Notes: a model not told the origin generated them from the letters alone. Numbered from the stretch's first letter, positions 42,926 to 53,075 are shown. The stretch is DNA of 64,000 bases from Sepioteuthis lessoniana (GCA_963585895.1 CAUZXS010002501.1:112501-176500); one strand, 5' to 3'. A program made the numbers and translations.

Positions 42926-43199
42926 CTGATATACGATAAAAAAGGAAAAAAATGACTGAAAGTCCTTTAAAAAAGTAAGCCTGGCTTCAGTGAACCTGGT
43001 TCTTCCATTGAGGATTGAACCCACGACTGAGAAATATTAATCAGCTTGACAAACTCTGTAATCTTAACTCTTCGATGAAATGCTCTGTTCCTGGGGTACT
43101 TCTTATCGAGATTCTCTAATTCGCTATTTTTTCACGGTAGTCAATACCTCACCGTGTGCCTGCTTTGCCTTGTATGACAACTAGATATTTTAAATAACA
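42926..43199. other. Unassigned sequence
   Basis: Contains GGATTGAACCCACGACTGAG, a possible remnant of a tRNA-like head; otherwise nothing recognised. Confidence 0.3.
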
Positions 43200-44900
43200 A
43201 ATAATCGAAGAGGAAAAAAATAACAAAAAGATGAAGTAAAAAGAAAGGATAACTGAATAATTAACGCAAAAGATTGAAGAAAACTGCAAGAAAAAATGCA
43301 AGGAGATTAAAAAAAAGAAGAAAAAGAAAAAAAAACTTTCGGAAAAGAAAAACAAAAGAAATAAGCAAAAACTAAATAAGCACTAAAAATTTAAAAGTAT
43401 TGTGAAAATATTATGAAAATACTTTTCTGCTTTTTATTTTTTCTTCTCTTGATAAATAAAAAAATGGTTAATGAGTTATTCCATCGGAAGATTTTTAGGG
43501 ACTTTGATTCTTACTGAGTGTCATAATGCTGACCTTGTGTCAAACTAAGGCATACTGACCGTATGAAAAATAAATAAAAACAGAAAAATAGAAGAAACGA
43601 AAGATTGTTAGAATGAAAATTGAAATAAAATAAAACAAAAATCGGAAAAATTGAAAAGAAAGTATTATAGAAAGAAAGAAAGAAGGAAAAAAAAAAGAAA
43701 AAAGAGAGAAATGAAGGAAGAAAGAAAGACAGAAAATTAGAAAATGAAAAAGAAAGAAAGAAAATTAAAAGATGAAAAAGAAAGAAAAGGAATTAGAAAA
43801 TGAAATTGGAAGGGAAAGAAAAAATGAAAAAGTATGATTATAGACGAAAAGGGGCACCTCGGGTGGTGTAATGGTTAGCATGTTAGACTAGCAAACCTAC
43901 ACGAGTGAGTTCGATTCTCATTGGGTGCCCCATTCATGCGGCCTTGTGCTACATCTAAGCAAAAAGCTTAGTAAATTAAATGATTATAGACGAAAAGAAA
44001 GAAAGAAAGAAAGAAAGAAGGTAGGAATACAGAGAAAAATTAAAATAAAAACAATGGGAGAAAATGAAAATGAAAAAGATAGAAAAAAAGAAGAAAAAGG
44101 AATGAAACCATGATAAAGAAAGAGAGAAATAAAAAAAAAGATGAGAAGAGGTAGGAATAGGGAGAAAATGAAATAGTCGAAAAAGAAAGGGAAACTGAAA
44201 AAAGATTGGGGAAAAGAAGAAAAAGGAATGAAATAAGGTAAAATGAATAAATAAAGAAAGAAAGAAAGAAAGAATATAGAAAGAAGTAAAAGTTAAGATA
44301 AAGAAAGAAAAGGAAAAGGAAAAAAGACGGAAAAGAAATGAGGTAAAAGAAAGAAAGAAAGAAAGAAAGAAAAATGAATAAAGAGAAAAATAAAAGTAAA
44401 AGAGAAAATAGAAAACGAAAAAGGAATAAAAATATTAGAAAAAAGAAAAACGAATGAAATCGAAAAAAAGAAAGAAAGAAAGAAAGTGGTAGGAATACAG
44501 AGATAAATCAAATTAGAAATGAAGAAAGAAAACAAAACTAAAAATTATAGGAAAAAAAAGCAGAAAGAAAGAACGAAAGAAGGTAGGTGCACTGAGAAAA
44601 GTAAAAGTAAAAACAGAGAGAGAAAATGAAAATGAAAAAGACTGAAAAAAGAAGAAAGAAAGAAAGAAAGAAAGAGTTAGGAATACAGAGAAATTAAAAG
44701 TACAAAGAAAGAAAGAAAATTTGAATAAAAAGGATAAAAAAAAAAAGAAAAAGGAATGAAATCGAAAAAAAGAAAGAAAGAAAATTTGAATAAAAAGGAT
44801 AAAAAAAAAAAAGAAAAAGGAATGAAATCTAAGTGAAAAAGCACGGAGAAATTAGATTATGAAAGCGAAAAAAAAAAAAAAAACAATATATTTTCTTTTA
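43200..44900. repeat. Degenerate (GAAA)n polypurine region
   Basis: Purine-rich words with conserved longer cores: GAAAATGAAATTGGAAGGG (43797), TGATTATAGACGAAAAG (43835, 43981), and a GGTAGGAATACAGAGA(A/T)AAA phrase at 44021, 44149, 44490 and 44668. The segment near 43740-43850 is nearly the same as 7640-7760. Confidence 0.85.
43851..43979 (+). repeat. Short tRNA-derived SINE with 17-bp target duplication
   Basis: Starts GGGGCACCTCGGGTGGTGTA and carries ATGGTTAGCATG (A-box/D-arm), GTGAGTTCGATTCTCAT (T-arm with TTCGATT loop) and GGGTGCCCC, which pairs with the 5' GGGGCACC as an acceptor stem. The anticodon-stem pairing is lost (loop would carry AGC, alanine), so it is not a working tRNA. A 48-bp tail ending AAGCTTAGTAAATTAA follows. 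ATGATTATAGACGAAAA flanks it on both sides (43834-43850 and 43980-43996), a clear retrotransposition signature. Confidence 0.85.
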
Positions 44901-45230
44901 ATGAAAGAAAAAACATAACAGAAAAAACAAAAAATGAAAGTAAAATGTACTTGAACGAAAACAGCTTCACAACAACAAAAGAGGAAAACCGACGGAAAAA
45001 AATGAACCAAAAAGCAAAAATAATTTAGTAAAAAGAGTTGTGGTGGAGGGGATTAAATAAAATGGCATAAAAGGTGAAAAAAAAAGAGACTTGAAAAATG
45101 TAACGGAAAACGAAGTTGAATCATTCAGGTACCACAGCCTTAACGGTCAATTGGAATGAGTATAAAAAACTAAGATAAAACAGTAATAAAAGAAATAAAG
45201 AAATAAGAGCAACCAAACAGAAATAAAATT

Positions 45231-45267
<37 letters not shown>

Positions 45268-45780
45268 CTCAGATGAAAAAAAAGTAAAACTCGAAGAAAA
45301 AAATCTCATACGAAAACAGAAAAACTAAGAAAGATCAGTCACAAAAAAAACCCCAAAAAAACAAGGAAACATGCTAATTCATGAAAAGTTTTCTTATGGC
45401 AACGGGTAACAATGTTGAATTACTTCATAGAGAAGAGCGCATGACCAAGGACACGATGTTATTATAAATGGCGCCGTGTATCAAAAGAGCGTCCTTAAGA
45501 TCAGTTTAGGAGTAGGGATAACGGATGGGAGGAGGAGAAGGAGAGGAGGAGGAGGAGGAGAATTGCTCTAAAAGTTTGAAGGGAGGTGGTTCGTTGATAG
45601 AAACGTGTTCCAGAGAGTAAGTGGTTCAATCGATTCGAGAATGTATTTAGAAAGATGAGACGCTTAACGGTAATTTCAATTGGTGAAGAAAGAATTAAAA
45701 AAAAAAAAAAAGAAAAAGAGGAAGACGAAGAGGTATGAGTGCGTGAATCGATAGATTTCAGTCTTTTCATATCAACCTAC
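44901..45780. other. AT- and purine-rich, no gene
   Basis: Includes a (TA)n at 45236-45264 and a (GGA)n-like patch at 45527-45560. Confidence 0.5.
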
Positions 45781-45791
45781 TTCTCTCTCTT

Positions 45792-45829
<38 letters not shown>

Positions 45830-45912
45830 ATTCTGTTTAATCATCCAGTCACCTTTATCTATCTTGCTTGCTTGCTAGTTCACTGTCAAATATCTATACA
45901 TCTGTCACACTT

Positions 45913-45949
<37 letters not shown>

Positions 45950-46035
45950 GGTTAACTATCCACTCTTCTTAATATATATAGCTAGACATCTATCTTATTG
46001 TCTAATATATATCCATCTCTCTTTCTTTATCTCTC

Positions 46036-46072
<37 letters not shown>

Positions 46073-46095
46073 ATGTGTGTGTGTGTGTGTGTGTG
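45781..46095. repeat. (CT)n and (TG)n microsatellites
   Basis: (CT)n at 45781-45829, 45911-45950 and 46017-46072, followed by (TG)n at 46075-46096. They are separated by related ATCTATC(C/A)A-type phrases. Confidence 0.9.
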
Positions 46096-46354
46096 TGCGC
46101 CGCTTATTGTTGTCCACTATCAATTGCACTCATTTCATACCAATCGAATTGCATCATTCATTATTCAATATTTCTCGTCTCTCAATATATATATATATAT
46201 ATATATCACTAATCGTCAAATATTTATGAACCACAGTAGGTTCATAGTTCTTTCTCTCGGTCTCAATCTCTGTCTCTGTCTCTCTCCCCATACTGGAGAT
46301 TCCAATTCACCTAGTATTACCACTTACCAGTTTAAACCCGAGACTATTTTCCTC

Positions 46355-46770
46355 TGCTGGTTGGTTGGTTGGTTGGTTGGTTGCAATTGATGGCATATCA
46401 ACCTTTATAGTTTACTTAACGCCAAATCCATTTTTATACAAATAATCAATTCTTTTTCATGCAATTCAGTTTACAACGAGTACAATTTAATTTTAAAAAA
46501 CATTTCTATTTCAAGCTATTCAGCTTATTCAAACAGTTCTAATTCAGTCAAATAAGTTTAGTACGAGTATATATGCTGTTCACAAAAATGTCAAAACAGT
46601 TCTATTTTAAACCAGTCAGTTTAGTGTAAGTACAGTTTCAAAGTAAAAAATAGTTCCATTACAAACAATTCGACTGAGCATAAGTACGCTGTTTAAAGGT
46701 AAGTACACAGTTTAATTGTCAAAATCATTTCTATTTCAAGCTATTCAGTTTAGCTGTTCAGCTGTATTTT
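46355..46770 (-). repeat. SINE family F3, tail and body, reverse
   Basis: (GGTT)n, GATGGCATATCAACCTTTAT, TTTACTTAACGCCAAATCC, then several units of ATTTCTATTTCAAGCTATTC. The CCCAGTC end is absent; it stops at (TA)n at 46778. Confidence 0.7.
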
Positions 46771-46803
46771 CCTCAGAATATATATATATATATATATATA
46801 TAT

Positions 46804-46914
46804 ACTTCGTGGTAGTGTCTGTGGTCCTGGGTTTAATGCTTTACGAATTCATCAGACAGAGTCAGACCAATGAATGTATAAAGCGTGAAAACCAGGGTCA
46901 CAGATACCACCATG
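46804..46914. mobile_element. MITE-like inverted repeat between (TA)n runs
   Basis: TGGTAGTGTCTGTGGTCCTG at the left is largely complementary to CAGGGTCACAGATACCACCA at the right. About 110 bp in total, flanked by (TA)n on both sides. Non-coding. No copy seen elsewhere in the window. Confidence 0.45.
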
Positions 46915-46917
<3 letters not shown>

Positions 46918-46967
<50 letters not shown>

Positions 46968-47078
46968 TACATTCCAATGTGTATAGATACTCGATCATTT
47001 ATAGTGAGCACAATTCAATAATGCAACAATATTTAGTCCACCATTAACTCACTGAGGTAGTGATAACAATAAACCATT

Positions 47079-47138
<60 letters not shown>
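46918..47138. repeat. (TA)n microsatellites
   Basis: Runs at 46918-46970 and 47082-47138. Confidence 0.95.
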
Positions 47139-47142
<4 letters not shown>

Positions 47143-47189
47143 GCCAATTCTTGCCTCTTCATTCATTGCATTCTGTTATTTCCTTTCAA

Positions 47190-47803
47190 CCGGCTCATTG
47201 GTCTAGTGGGTAGAGTGTTCGCCAATGGTCCGGGAGACCTGGGTTTAATCCCAGGCCGCGTCATACCTATAGACTTTAAATATGGTACTTGATCCCTTCT
47301 TGCTTTACCATATTTACCAACCCCTCCGCTCGGGCAGGATATGATACAAAGTCAATTTTTAAGCGGAGTTTAATAGGTTTGAATTCAGTGTTTTCCTTCT
47401 CCTAGACTAGTAGCCTCACCAAGGCTGAAGAACCCAGTCTGCCCCTCCTATTTACCCATAGCTAGAGGGAGAGAATAATTGGATTCATACATTTCCCAAG
47501 GGTATTAGGGCTATGTGAAATGCAATCAGCCTCGTCCAGGAATTGAACTCGTGTCGCTGTGTCCATTTCCTAAGACGATAACCATTACACCACGGGCACC
47601 TCCCAAACACCACGGGCACCTCCCAAACACCACGGGCACCTCCCTTCTTGCTTAACACTCAGCAGTATAAGGTACGTATCGAGGGTAAAATGGAGCAATC
47701 CAGGGAAAGGAGTAGTGCCCTCCACTACACTTCGGTGTAGTAGCTATTGAAAAGGGAGCCTTCTGCTCGCCCTCGACTACGGTCGCCAACTTTACTTATA
47801 TCA
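47190..47803 (+). repeat. SINE family F2, split by an F1 copy
   Basis: Head and B-box (GTAGAGTGTTCGCCAATGGT, CTGGGTTTAATCCCAGGC) at 47198-47260. The body stops at CCCTTCTTGCTT (47294-47305) and resumes at the duplicated CCCTTCTTGCTT (47642-47653) through TACACTTCGGTGTAGTAGC to CGACTACGGTCGCCAAC. Confidence 0.9.
47306..47641 (-). repeat. SINE family F1 inserted in F2, with target duplication
   Basis: Complete F1 in reverse: TTTACCAACCCCTCCGCTCG, then CCTAGACTAGTAGCCTCACC, CCAGGAATTGAACTCGTGTC and CCATTACACCACGGGCACCT. The head end is amplified: CACGGGCACCTCCC occurs at 47591, 47611 and 47631, an exact 20-bp period. The 12-bp duplication CCCTTCTTGCTT flanks the insertion. Confidence 0.9.
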
Positions 47804-47829
47804 AAATATCTATTTTTACCAATCTATCT

Positions 47830-47985
47830 CGATTTCCAGTTGCGCTATCGTTTTTACTTTTTGACTAATGCCCATTGGGAAAGGTATGAATCTGTTTATA
47901 CCCCAGCGTTTTTTAGATAATACCACTACTTTCTTTCTACAAGGAGGACTTTGGCATTTAATTACCCAGGATTTTGATATGCCTT
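47830..47985 (+). repeat. SINE family F4, partial
   Basis: TCCAGTTGCGCTATCG, CCATTGGGAAAGGTATGAAT, AATACCACTACTTTCTTTCT, TTTGGCATTTAATTACCC, TTGATATGCC: F4 body and tail. Confidence 0.65.
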
Positions 47986-48001
47986 TACCTACCACCACGA
48001 C

Positions 48002-48002
<1 letters not shown>

Positions 48003-48075
<73 letters not shown>
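48003..48075. repeat. (CA)n, (CT)n, (TA)n compound microsatellite
   Basis: Three runs end to end. Confidence 0.95.
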
Positions 48076-48088
<13 letters not shown>

Positions 48089-48102
48089 CTGTTTGGAAAC
48101 CC

Positions 48103-48245
48103 CTAATGATGGCCTAGGAAAGGTCTGAAAGCGTTCGCGACAATTTTGAGAAATTTATCTACCACTTCCACCCTGAAACTAAGATACTTATCAGAAAACT
48201 TGAAAGGATCTTTAATAAGTTATACAAATTTGTTTTTATTATATA
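48103..48245 (+). repeat. Dispersed repeat end with ribozyme-like core (copy b)
   Basis: CTAATGATGGCCTAGGAAAG then GTCTGAAAGCGTTCGCGAC. GGCCT (48111-48115) pairs with AGGTC (48121-48125). It continues CACTTCCACCCTGAAACTAA and AAAGGATCTTTAATAAG, ending near the (TA)n at 48250. Confidence 0.6.
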
Positions 48246-48273
48246 ATGAAACATATATATACATATATATGTT

Positions 48274-48311
<38 letters not shown>

Positions 48312-48316
<5 letters not shown>

Positions 48317-48990
48317 TCATAACGTGCCGCGAGCACAGATTTCCCTAATTCTTGCCATTTGTCTCTATCATCTATCACTTCCGTCAAGTCTTCCAGATGG
48401 CTTCCTGCGTCCATACAGAGCTGATGTAGATAAGTTCTAGTTGTTCGTTTCAAAACTTGCACGTTCATCTGAAGGGTTCATAGGAGAATGTTTCTTGTGA
48501 GTTCGTCCTTTCCCCTACAGCGGTGTCTTCCGCATGTCTTGTTCGTTTAACTTGGATGGTCTTCGAGATGGGGGGTAGGTGGCTGTACAGGTAATGTTTT
48601 GTGGGATGTTGATTTCAGGATTTGCTCAGAATAGCCATTAAGCTTTGTATCTATACGTATATTGTAGTATGGACACGATCACTGCTCGGAAAAAAATTGT
48701 TTAATTTCATCGGATGGGTCTGACTTCTATATGACCGATAAACTATCGATAGCTGTCCATGTCTTAGCTGGTCAAGTATTGATGTCATTTGTGGTAGATG
48801 AAACTCAGCTTCCAAGGTAGATGAACTTCTGTACTAGTTTCAGAGAGTCATCTTTTAGTGGGGAGATGTCACCTCTTTGATTAAAGAAAATATACGTTTT
48901 GCCTGCGTTCACCCTGAGGCCGATGCCACCTGATGCTCGTTCCAGGCTAAGCAGCAAGAATTCGGCTTTTAAAAAGTGATCATTTACAAT
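48312..48990 (-). pseudogene. RTE-like LINE reverse transcriptase fragment
   Basis: The minus strand reads AEFLLLSLERASGGIGLRVN and AGKTYIFFNQRGDISPLKD, then LVQKFIYLGS (48980-48806). This is the region after the catalytic core, where non-LTR proteins have G-L-VN--KT. After multiple frameshifts it ends TTRTYLHQLCMDAGSHLEDL and DDRDKWQELGKSVLAARYDD (48465-48312). The DNA then passes into (ATG)n and (TA)n, as at 13685 and 52705. It extends farther upstream than the other copies but lacks the FADD motif. Confidence 0.75.
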
Positions 48991-49214
48991 ATTAAGTGAC
49001 TCTGTGTTTTGCGTTGAAAAATGTATTGAAGCAATCATATGAAAGATTCTGTCTGATGATTGTCAATAAATTTTTGCCAGATGAAGATTTAAGTAATATC
49101 AAGGAAGTCATAATTTTGTCAATAATCATTTATCTTTTCATCTTACTCTGCAAGCGAGTCTTGAGTACTTATGCATTTCATATATATATAAGTAATGTTG
49201 GGGACCTATGTTGA

Positions 49215-49438
49215 GGGTGATCCGAAGGCTTCCTTTTTAATAGCTATCACACCGAGGTGTAGGGGAGAGTACTACTCCATTCCCTTGATTGCTCCACTTA
49301 AACCGCGATCCTTACAATACTGAGTATTAAGCAAGGCGGCATCAAGTACCATTTTTGAGTCGATGGTATTACTCAACCTGGGATTGAACACCGGTCTTCC
49401 GGACCATTGCCGAACACTCTACTCATTAGCCCGATGGC
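49215..49438 (-). repeat. SINE family F2, reverse
   Basis: GGGTGATCCGAAGGCTTCCT, CACCGAGGTGTAGGGGAGAG, GGGATTGAACACCGGTCTTC, AACACTCTACTCATTAGCCC. Confidence 0.8.
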
Positions 49439-49469
49439 TAGGGCACAATATCAGAGGTAAAACACATAT

Positions 49470-49850
49470 ACGAAGATCATTAAATAAGTTTCCAGACTTT
49501 TTTTGTAGGGGCCCTTTTATTGATAGTACACGCATGAAACTCTCGCCCGCTTCGAAGTAATCTCCTCCTGCTGCAATGCACTCGTTGTATCATTCAAACA
49601 ACTTCTGCAACGCCCCATAAAACTCCTTTTGTGTGAGCATGTCAATGACCTTCGTCACAGCCATTTCATCTCATCAATTGTCTCACAACGACAGCCTCTG
49701 AGCTTAGGGAATAACCAAAAGCACAAGGTCTAGACTATAGGGAGGGTGAGGAACTGTCTTGATGCCATCTTGGTCAGTCTGTGACAAGGATGGAGTGGTA
49801 GACTGGTGCGTTGTCCTGGTGGAAATGACACTGAGCCGATGTGAAGAGTG
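49470..49850 (-). pseudogene. Mariner 3'-end fragment
   Basis: The terminus ACGAAGATCATTAAATAAGT and following sequence match the first ~450 bp of the element at 15364. The minus-strand transposase C-terminus (YPKLRG-, RYNEC-AAGGDYFE-type) is interrupted by frameshifts; the catalytic YSPDL zone is partly deleted. It ends abruptly where an F1 SINE head begins. Confidence 0.8.
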
Positions 49851-49945
49851 CTATGCGAAATGCAGTTAGTCTCGTCCAGGATTTGAACTCGTGTCGCCGT
49901 TTACCATTTCCTACGACGATAACCATTACACCACGGGCACCTCCC
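49851..49945 (-). repeat. SINE family F1, head only, reverse
   Basis: GTCTCGTCCAGGATTTGAAC, CGTGTCGCCG, TAACCATTACACCACGGGCA. Only about 95 bp of the tRNA-like part is present, fused to the mariner fragment. Confidence 0.8.
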
Positions 49946-50856
49946 GGCTAGAAATATCGCATGAACGAAAAATAAAAAGATCCAATTTCCTCAGATATTT
50001 TTTACACGATGAAATACCCAGTTGATATTTAGCAGTTGATTTCAGGCTGGCAGAGCAAAAACAAAAAGACTTGTTCTCATCGGCTTCCCGGCTGAAGAAC
50101 TCTGTCTGTAATCGCTTCACTAAAAGCAACTATTCAATCAGATGAAGAAGACTATAAAATGTATGGCGTCTCATCGCAGCTGCGCTCGACCGATGCACAA
50201 TGTAAAAAAAAAAAAAAAAATCAAAGGAGTCCGTGTAATTTTCTGTTGCTCCAATTACAAAGAAATCACTGAAATAGTTGTAAACAAGATGGCGGTTGGA
50301 CGGTATACATTAATATTAAGCGAATCGAAAAATCTAATATAAAATTGAAAAGAAAAAAAAATAACTTGAGGAAATAAAATGAAGATACGTATAAAGAAAA
50401 AAAATTGATTTCATATGCAACTATAAAAAGTTCTTTTAAAAACTCTAGAAAAAGATGCAGTTGTTATAAGCTTTAAAATTAGTCTATTTTAAATCTGTTT
50501 TAAACTTGATATAAATAAATAAACCTACTTATTCTCTAGTTCTGATGTGGAAGAGCCGAACTGCATAAATAAGAAAGGAAATCTATTAACAGGAAAGCCA
50601 ATGACAATTTCCTGAGGAACAAAAAGGATGTTGCAAAGGAATAGAGAAACAAATGACCGATTATTTTAAACATTTTAAAGGGGGCAAAAACTAGAAAGAA
50701 AAAAATGTTGCCATGGCAAAGATAGACATGTTAATTTCATTTCCTTTATCGTCCTCTTTTTTCCTTATTTGTTCTCCCTCACCCCCATGCTCAAACAACC
50801 ATACTCCGACATACACGCATACCCACCCACGCGCATATACATTCTCAAACATGCGC
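49946..50856. other. Unassigned AT-rich sequence
   Basis: No gene recognised. A short poly-A (50204-50220) occurs; frames are short and compositionally ordinary. Confidence 0.45.
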
Positions 50857-51110
50857 GGGGGTGTACTCGTGGTGTAATGGTTAAAGCGATGGACTGCTGA
50901 ATCGAAGTACGCGAGTTCGTACTCCAGTCGGGCTATTACGTTCACTTTTGGGCAAATACACTTGGGAAAGGTATGAGCCCCCTTATCCTCCCAGCTATGG
51001 GTTAAATAGTACCACTACTGTTCTTCTAGGAGAATATCTTTGGCATTAAATAACCTAAAAAGAGTTGATATGCCATTAAACAAAGAAACTAAACCAAACC
51101 AATCAAACAT
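50857..51110 (+). repeat. SINE family F4, full length
   Basis: CTCGTGGTGTAATGGTTAAA and GCGATGGACTGCTGAATCG reproduce the D-arm and anticodon-arm layout of tRNA-Ser (GGTTAAGGCGATGGACTGCT in many animals). CGAGTTCGTACTCCAGTCG is the T-arm. The body is TTACGTTCACTTTTGGGCAA, the tail TTTGGCATTAAATAACCT, TTGATATGCCATTAAAC and (AAACC)n. This is the best-preserved F4 copy. Confidence 0.85.
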
Positions 51111-51244
51111 GCGTATACACTAACACGTGCACTTATAAAGATACATCAGAGGAAGAACATATATATATATATATATATATATGAAAGTAAATATGGACCT
51201 AAATCTGACAGCGTGAAGAAAGCAAAAAACAAAACAAAACAGAA

Positions 51245-51320
51245 TAATCCAAATAGGTGAATTTATTGTGATGTAAAGCCAATGTTAAACGTTTCGGTTT
51301 CAGTAACCTTCATCAGGACT
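51245..51320 (-). repeat. Dispersed repeat end with ribozyme-like core (copy c)
   Basis: Minus strand: GTCCTGATGAAGGTTACTGA then AACCGAAACGTTTAACATTG. CTGATGA and GAAAC bracket a GGTT/AACC helix (51291-51316). The flank matches copy d at 20470. Confidence 0.6.
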
Positions 51321-51506
51321 TTGATATCCGGAGAATTGTTCTCACAGTAATGGATGCTTGTTGAGATAACAGGAGCAAATGAAATATATACAACGAAAAG
51401 ATACAAATATGCACATAGCGTTCTAAATTTAAAAGTATTAAATACGTGTTTGGCCCGTGGAAAGATATTCCTTCACACACACGTATATATATATATATCA
51501 ATCTCT

Positions 51507-51762
51507 TAGCGCAAGCAGGATTTGAGACAAAGTCAATTATTTAAGCGGAGTTTTAAAAGTTTGAATTCAGAATTTTCCTTCTCCTAGACTAGTTGCCATA
51601 CCAGTAATAAAGAGTGCAGTATATTCTACGATTTAGCCACTGCTGGATTTTGCATAGTTGGATGCATACCTTTCCGAGCGAAAATACAAAAAACACGTCT
51701 AGGATTTGAACTCGGTTCCCCGTGTTCTTTTCCTAGGACGGTAACCATTTCACCAAAAGTGT
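51507..51762 (-). repeat. SINE family F1, diverged, reverse
   Basis: AGACAAAGTCAATTATTTAA, CCTTCTCCTAGACTAGTTGC, TCTAGGATTTGAACTCGGTT, ACGGTAACCATTTCACC. Confidence 0.7.
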
Positions 51763-51765
51763 ATA

Positions 51766-52080
51766 TATATAGTCGTCCATAGACAGATCTGTTTCGTTCT
51801 ATCAGAACTCATCAGTGTGGCTAGTCAGGCCAGATTCCCGAAAGCTGAGATCGAAACCCGGTTGACTCAAACGCCAATCCAAGATTCTACCACTCAGCCA
51901 CAATGGAGCCAGCCCGACAGAACTGAATTTTAAACGGTTATGAATCACAATTGTTATTGTTTACATATATCCGCTTAACGGCTACCGAGAGCTCGATTCA
52001 TATGAAGAGCCTTGCCTATACGCTAATGGCAACACAATTACTTCATTCGCTCGAGAGCTCAACCCTACATGGATAGGGGA
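51766..52080 (-). repeat. SINE family F5, full length, reverse
   Basis: TAGTCGTCCATAGACAGATC, CATCAGTGTGGCTAGTCAGG, AGATCGAAACCCGGTTGACT, CACTCAGCCACAATGGAGCC, and the same downstream half as the 327-bp tandem (TTACTTCATTCGCTCGAGAG, GATAGGGGAGTATATA). Confidence 0.85.
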
Positions 52081-52116
<36 letters not shown>

Positions 52117-52118
<2 letters not shown>

Positions 52119-52270
52119 CCCTGTCGGCTGGGGCTGTAGAATACACCGACTGCACCTCTGCAGACGAGTAAGAACCCCCCCACTCATATAGTGTCCTAGA
52201 TATGACACTAAATAACGTGATGGTGATAAACGTTAAATAGAACTGTAAATAATTGCTAATATGATTAGTG
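52117..52270 (+). repeat. SINE family F3, 5' part
   Basis: GCCCTGTCGGCTGGGGCTGT, AATACACCGACTGCACCTCT, GTGTCCTAGATATGACACTA. Confidence 0.75.
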
Positions 52271-52384
52271 TTTTTAGAGTTAGATTAAGATAATTGAAAC
52301 AATTTTATAATGTACATAAAATGAAATCTGGTTCGTTTAAAGGTAATGGTACTCACGAATTATTCTTTGATAAACAACATATAA

Positions 52385-52387
<3 letters not shown>

Positions 52388-52444
<57 letters not shown>
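52388..52444. repeat. (TG)n microsatellite
   Basis: Pure TG, about 56 bp. Confidence 0.95.
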
Positions 52445-52447
<3 letters not shown>

Positions 52448-52680
52448 ATGGAATTACATAACCCACAAGGGTTTATAAGCCACAAAACACAACCGAACGA
52501 AAAGAAAGAAAGCAAAATAAAGATGGAAAATACTTGAAACCTTTATTATAAAAACAAGAATATATCTATATTAATTGGTGAATAGATATGTCGATTAAAC
52601 ATTACACACTGTTTACATGTATTTTAAATAGCTTTTATCAAAGACATGAAAGGAAATTGCATCACACCTAATACGACAGT

Positions 52681-52704
<24 letters not shown>

Positions 52705-52715
<11 letters not shown>

Positions 52716-53070
52716 CATGATGTCGTACCGCTAGCACGGATATGTTCAAGCTTGTCCTGCTTTTACCCGGCCATTTGTGGGGGTCCATAGGACTCCATCA
52801 CTTATGAGCTGGTCCCTGCTTCTCCAGCTGTGTCCTGCAAGTCTGGTTCGTCTAACTTGGATAGTTTTCGTGATGGGAGGCAGGTGGCCGTATAGTTGGT
52901 GCCTTGTAGGGTGTTGCCGCCGGGACTTGTTCAATATTGCTCGCAGCATTCTTGCGCAATTGCCGTCTAGCTTCTTCTCGAGCCGTTTAGTTAGCGTCCA
53001 AGTAGTGCATCCATACAGCAATATCGATACGACCGCTGCCTGGAAGAAACTGTGTTTCATTTCATCGGCC

Positions 53071-53075
<5 letters not shown>
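52705..53075 (-). pseudogene. RTE-like LINE reverse transcriptase C-terminal fragment
   Basis: An uninterrupted frame of 104 codons (53060-52746) reads MKHSFFQAAVVSILLYGCTT, WTLTKRLEKKLDGNCARMLR, HQLYGHLPPITKTIQVRRTR and so on to GRVKAGQA. The last ~45 residues are deleted, yet the terminal nucleotides (TCCGTGCTAGCGGTACGAC then ATGAT and (TA)n) are present, so the loss is internal. Conserved frame without stops suggests a relatively recent copy. Lacks the RT catalytic core. Confidence 0.85.

Noticed and set aside
43851-43931. Functional tRNA-Ala (AGC)
   Set aside because: Acceptor and T-arms pair, but the anticodon stem does not, and a tail plus target duplication mark it as a SINE.
51291-51316. 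Confident annotation of a hammerhead ribozyme
   Set aside because: The CTGATGA and GAAA boxes are present, but stem III and the cleavage triplet are not evident, so it is kept as a hypothesis only.
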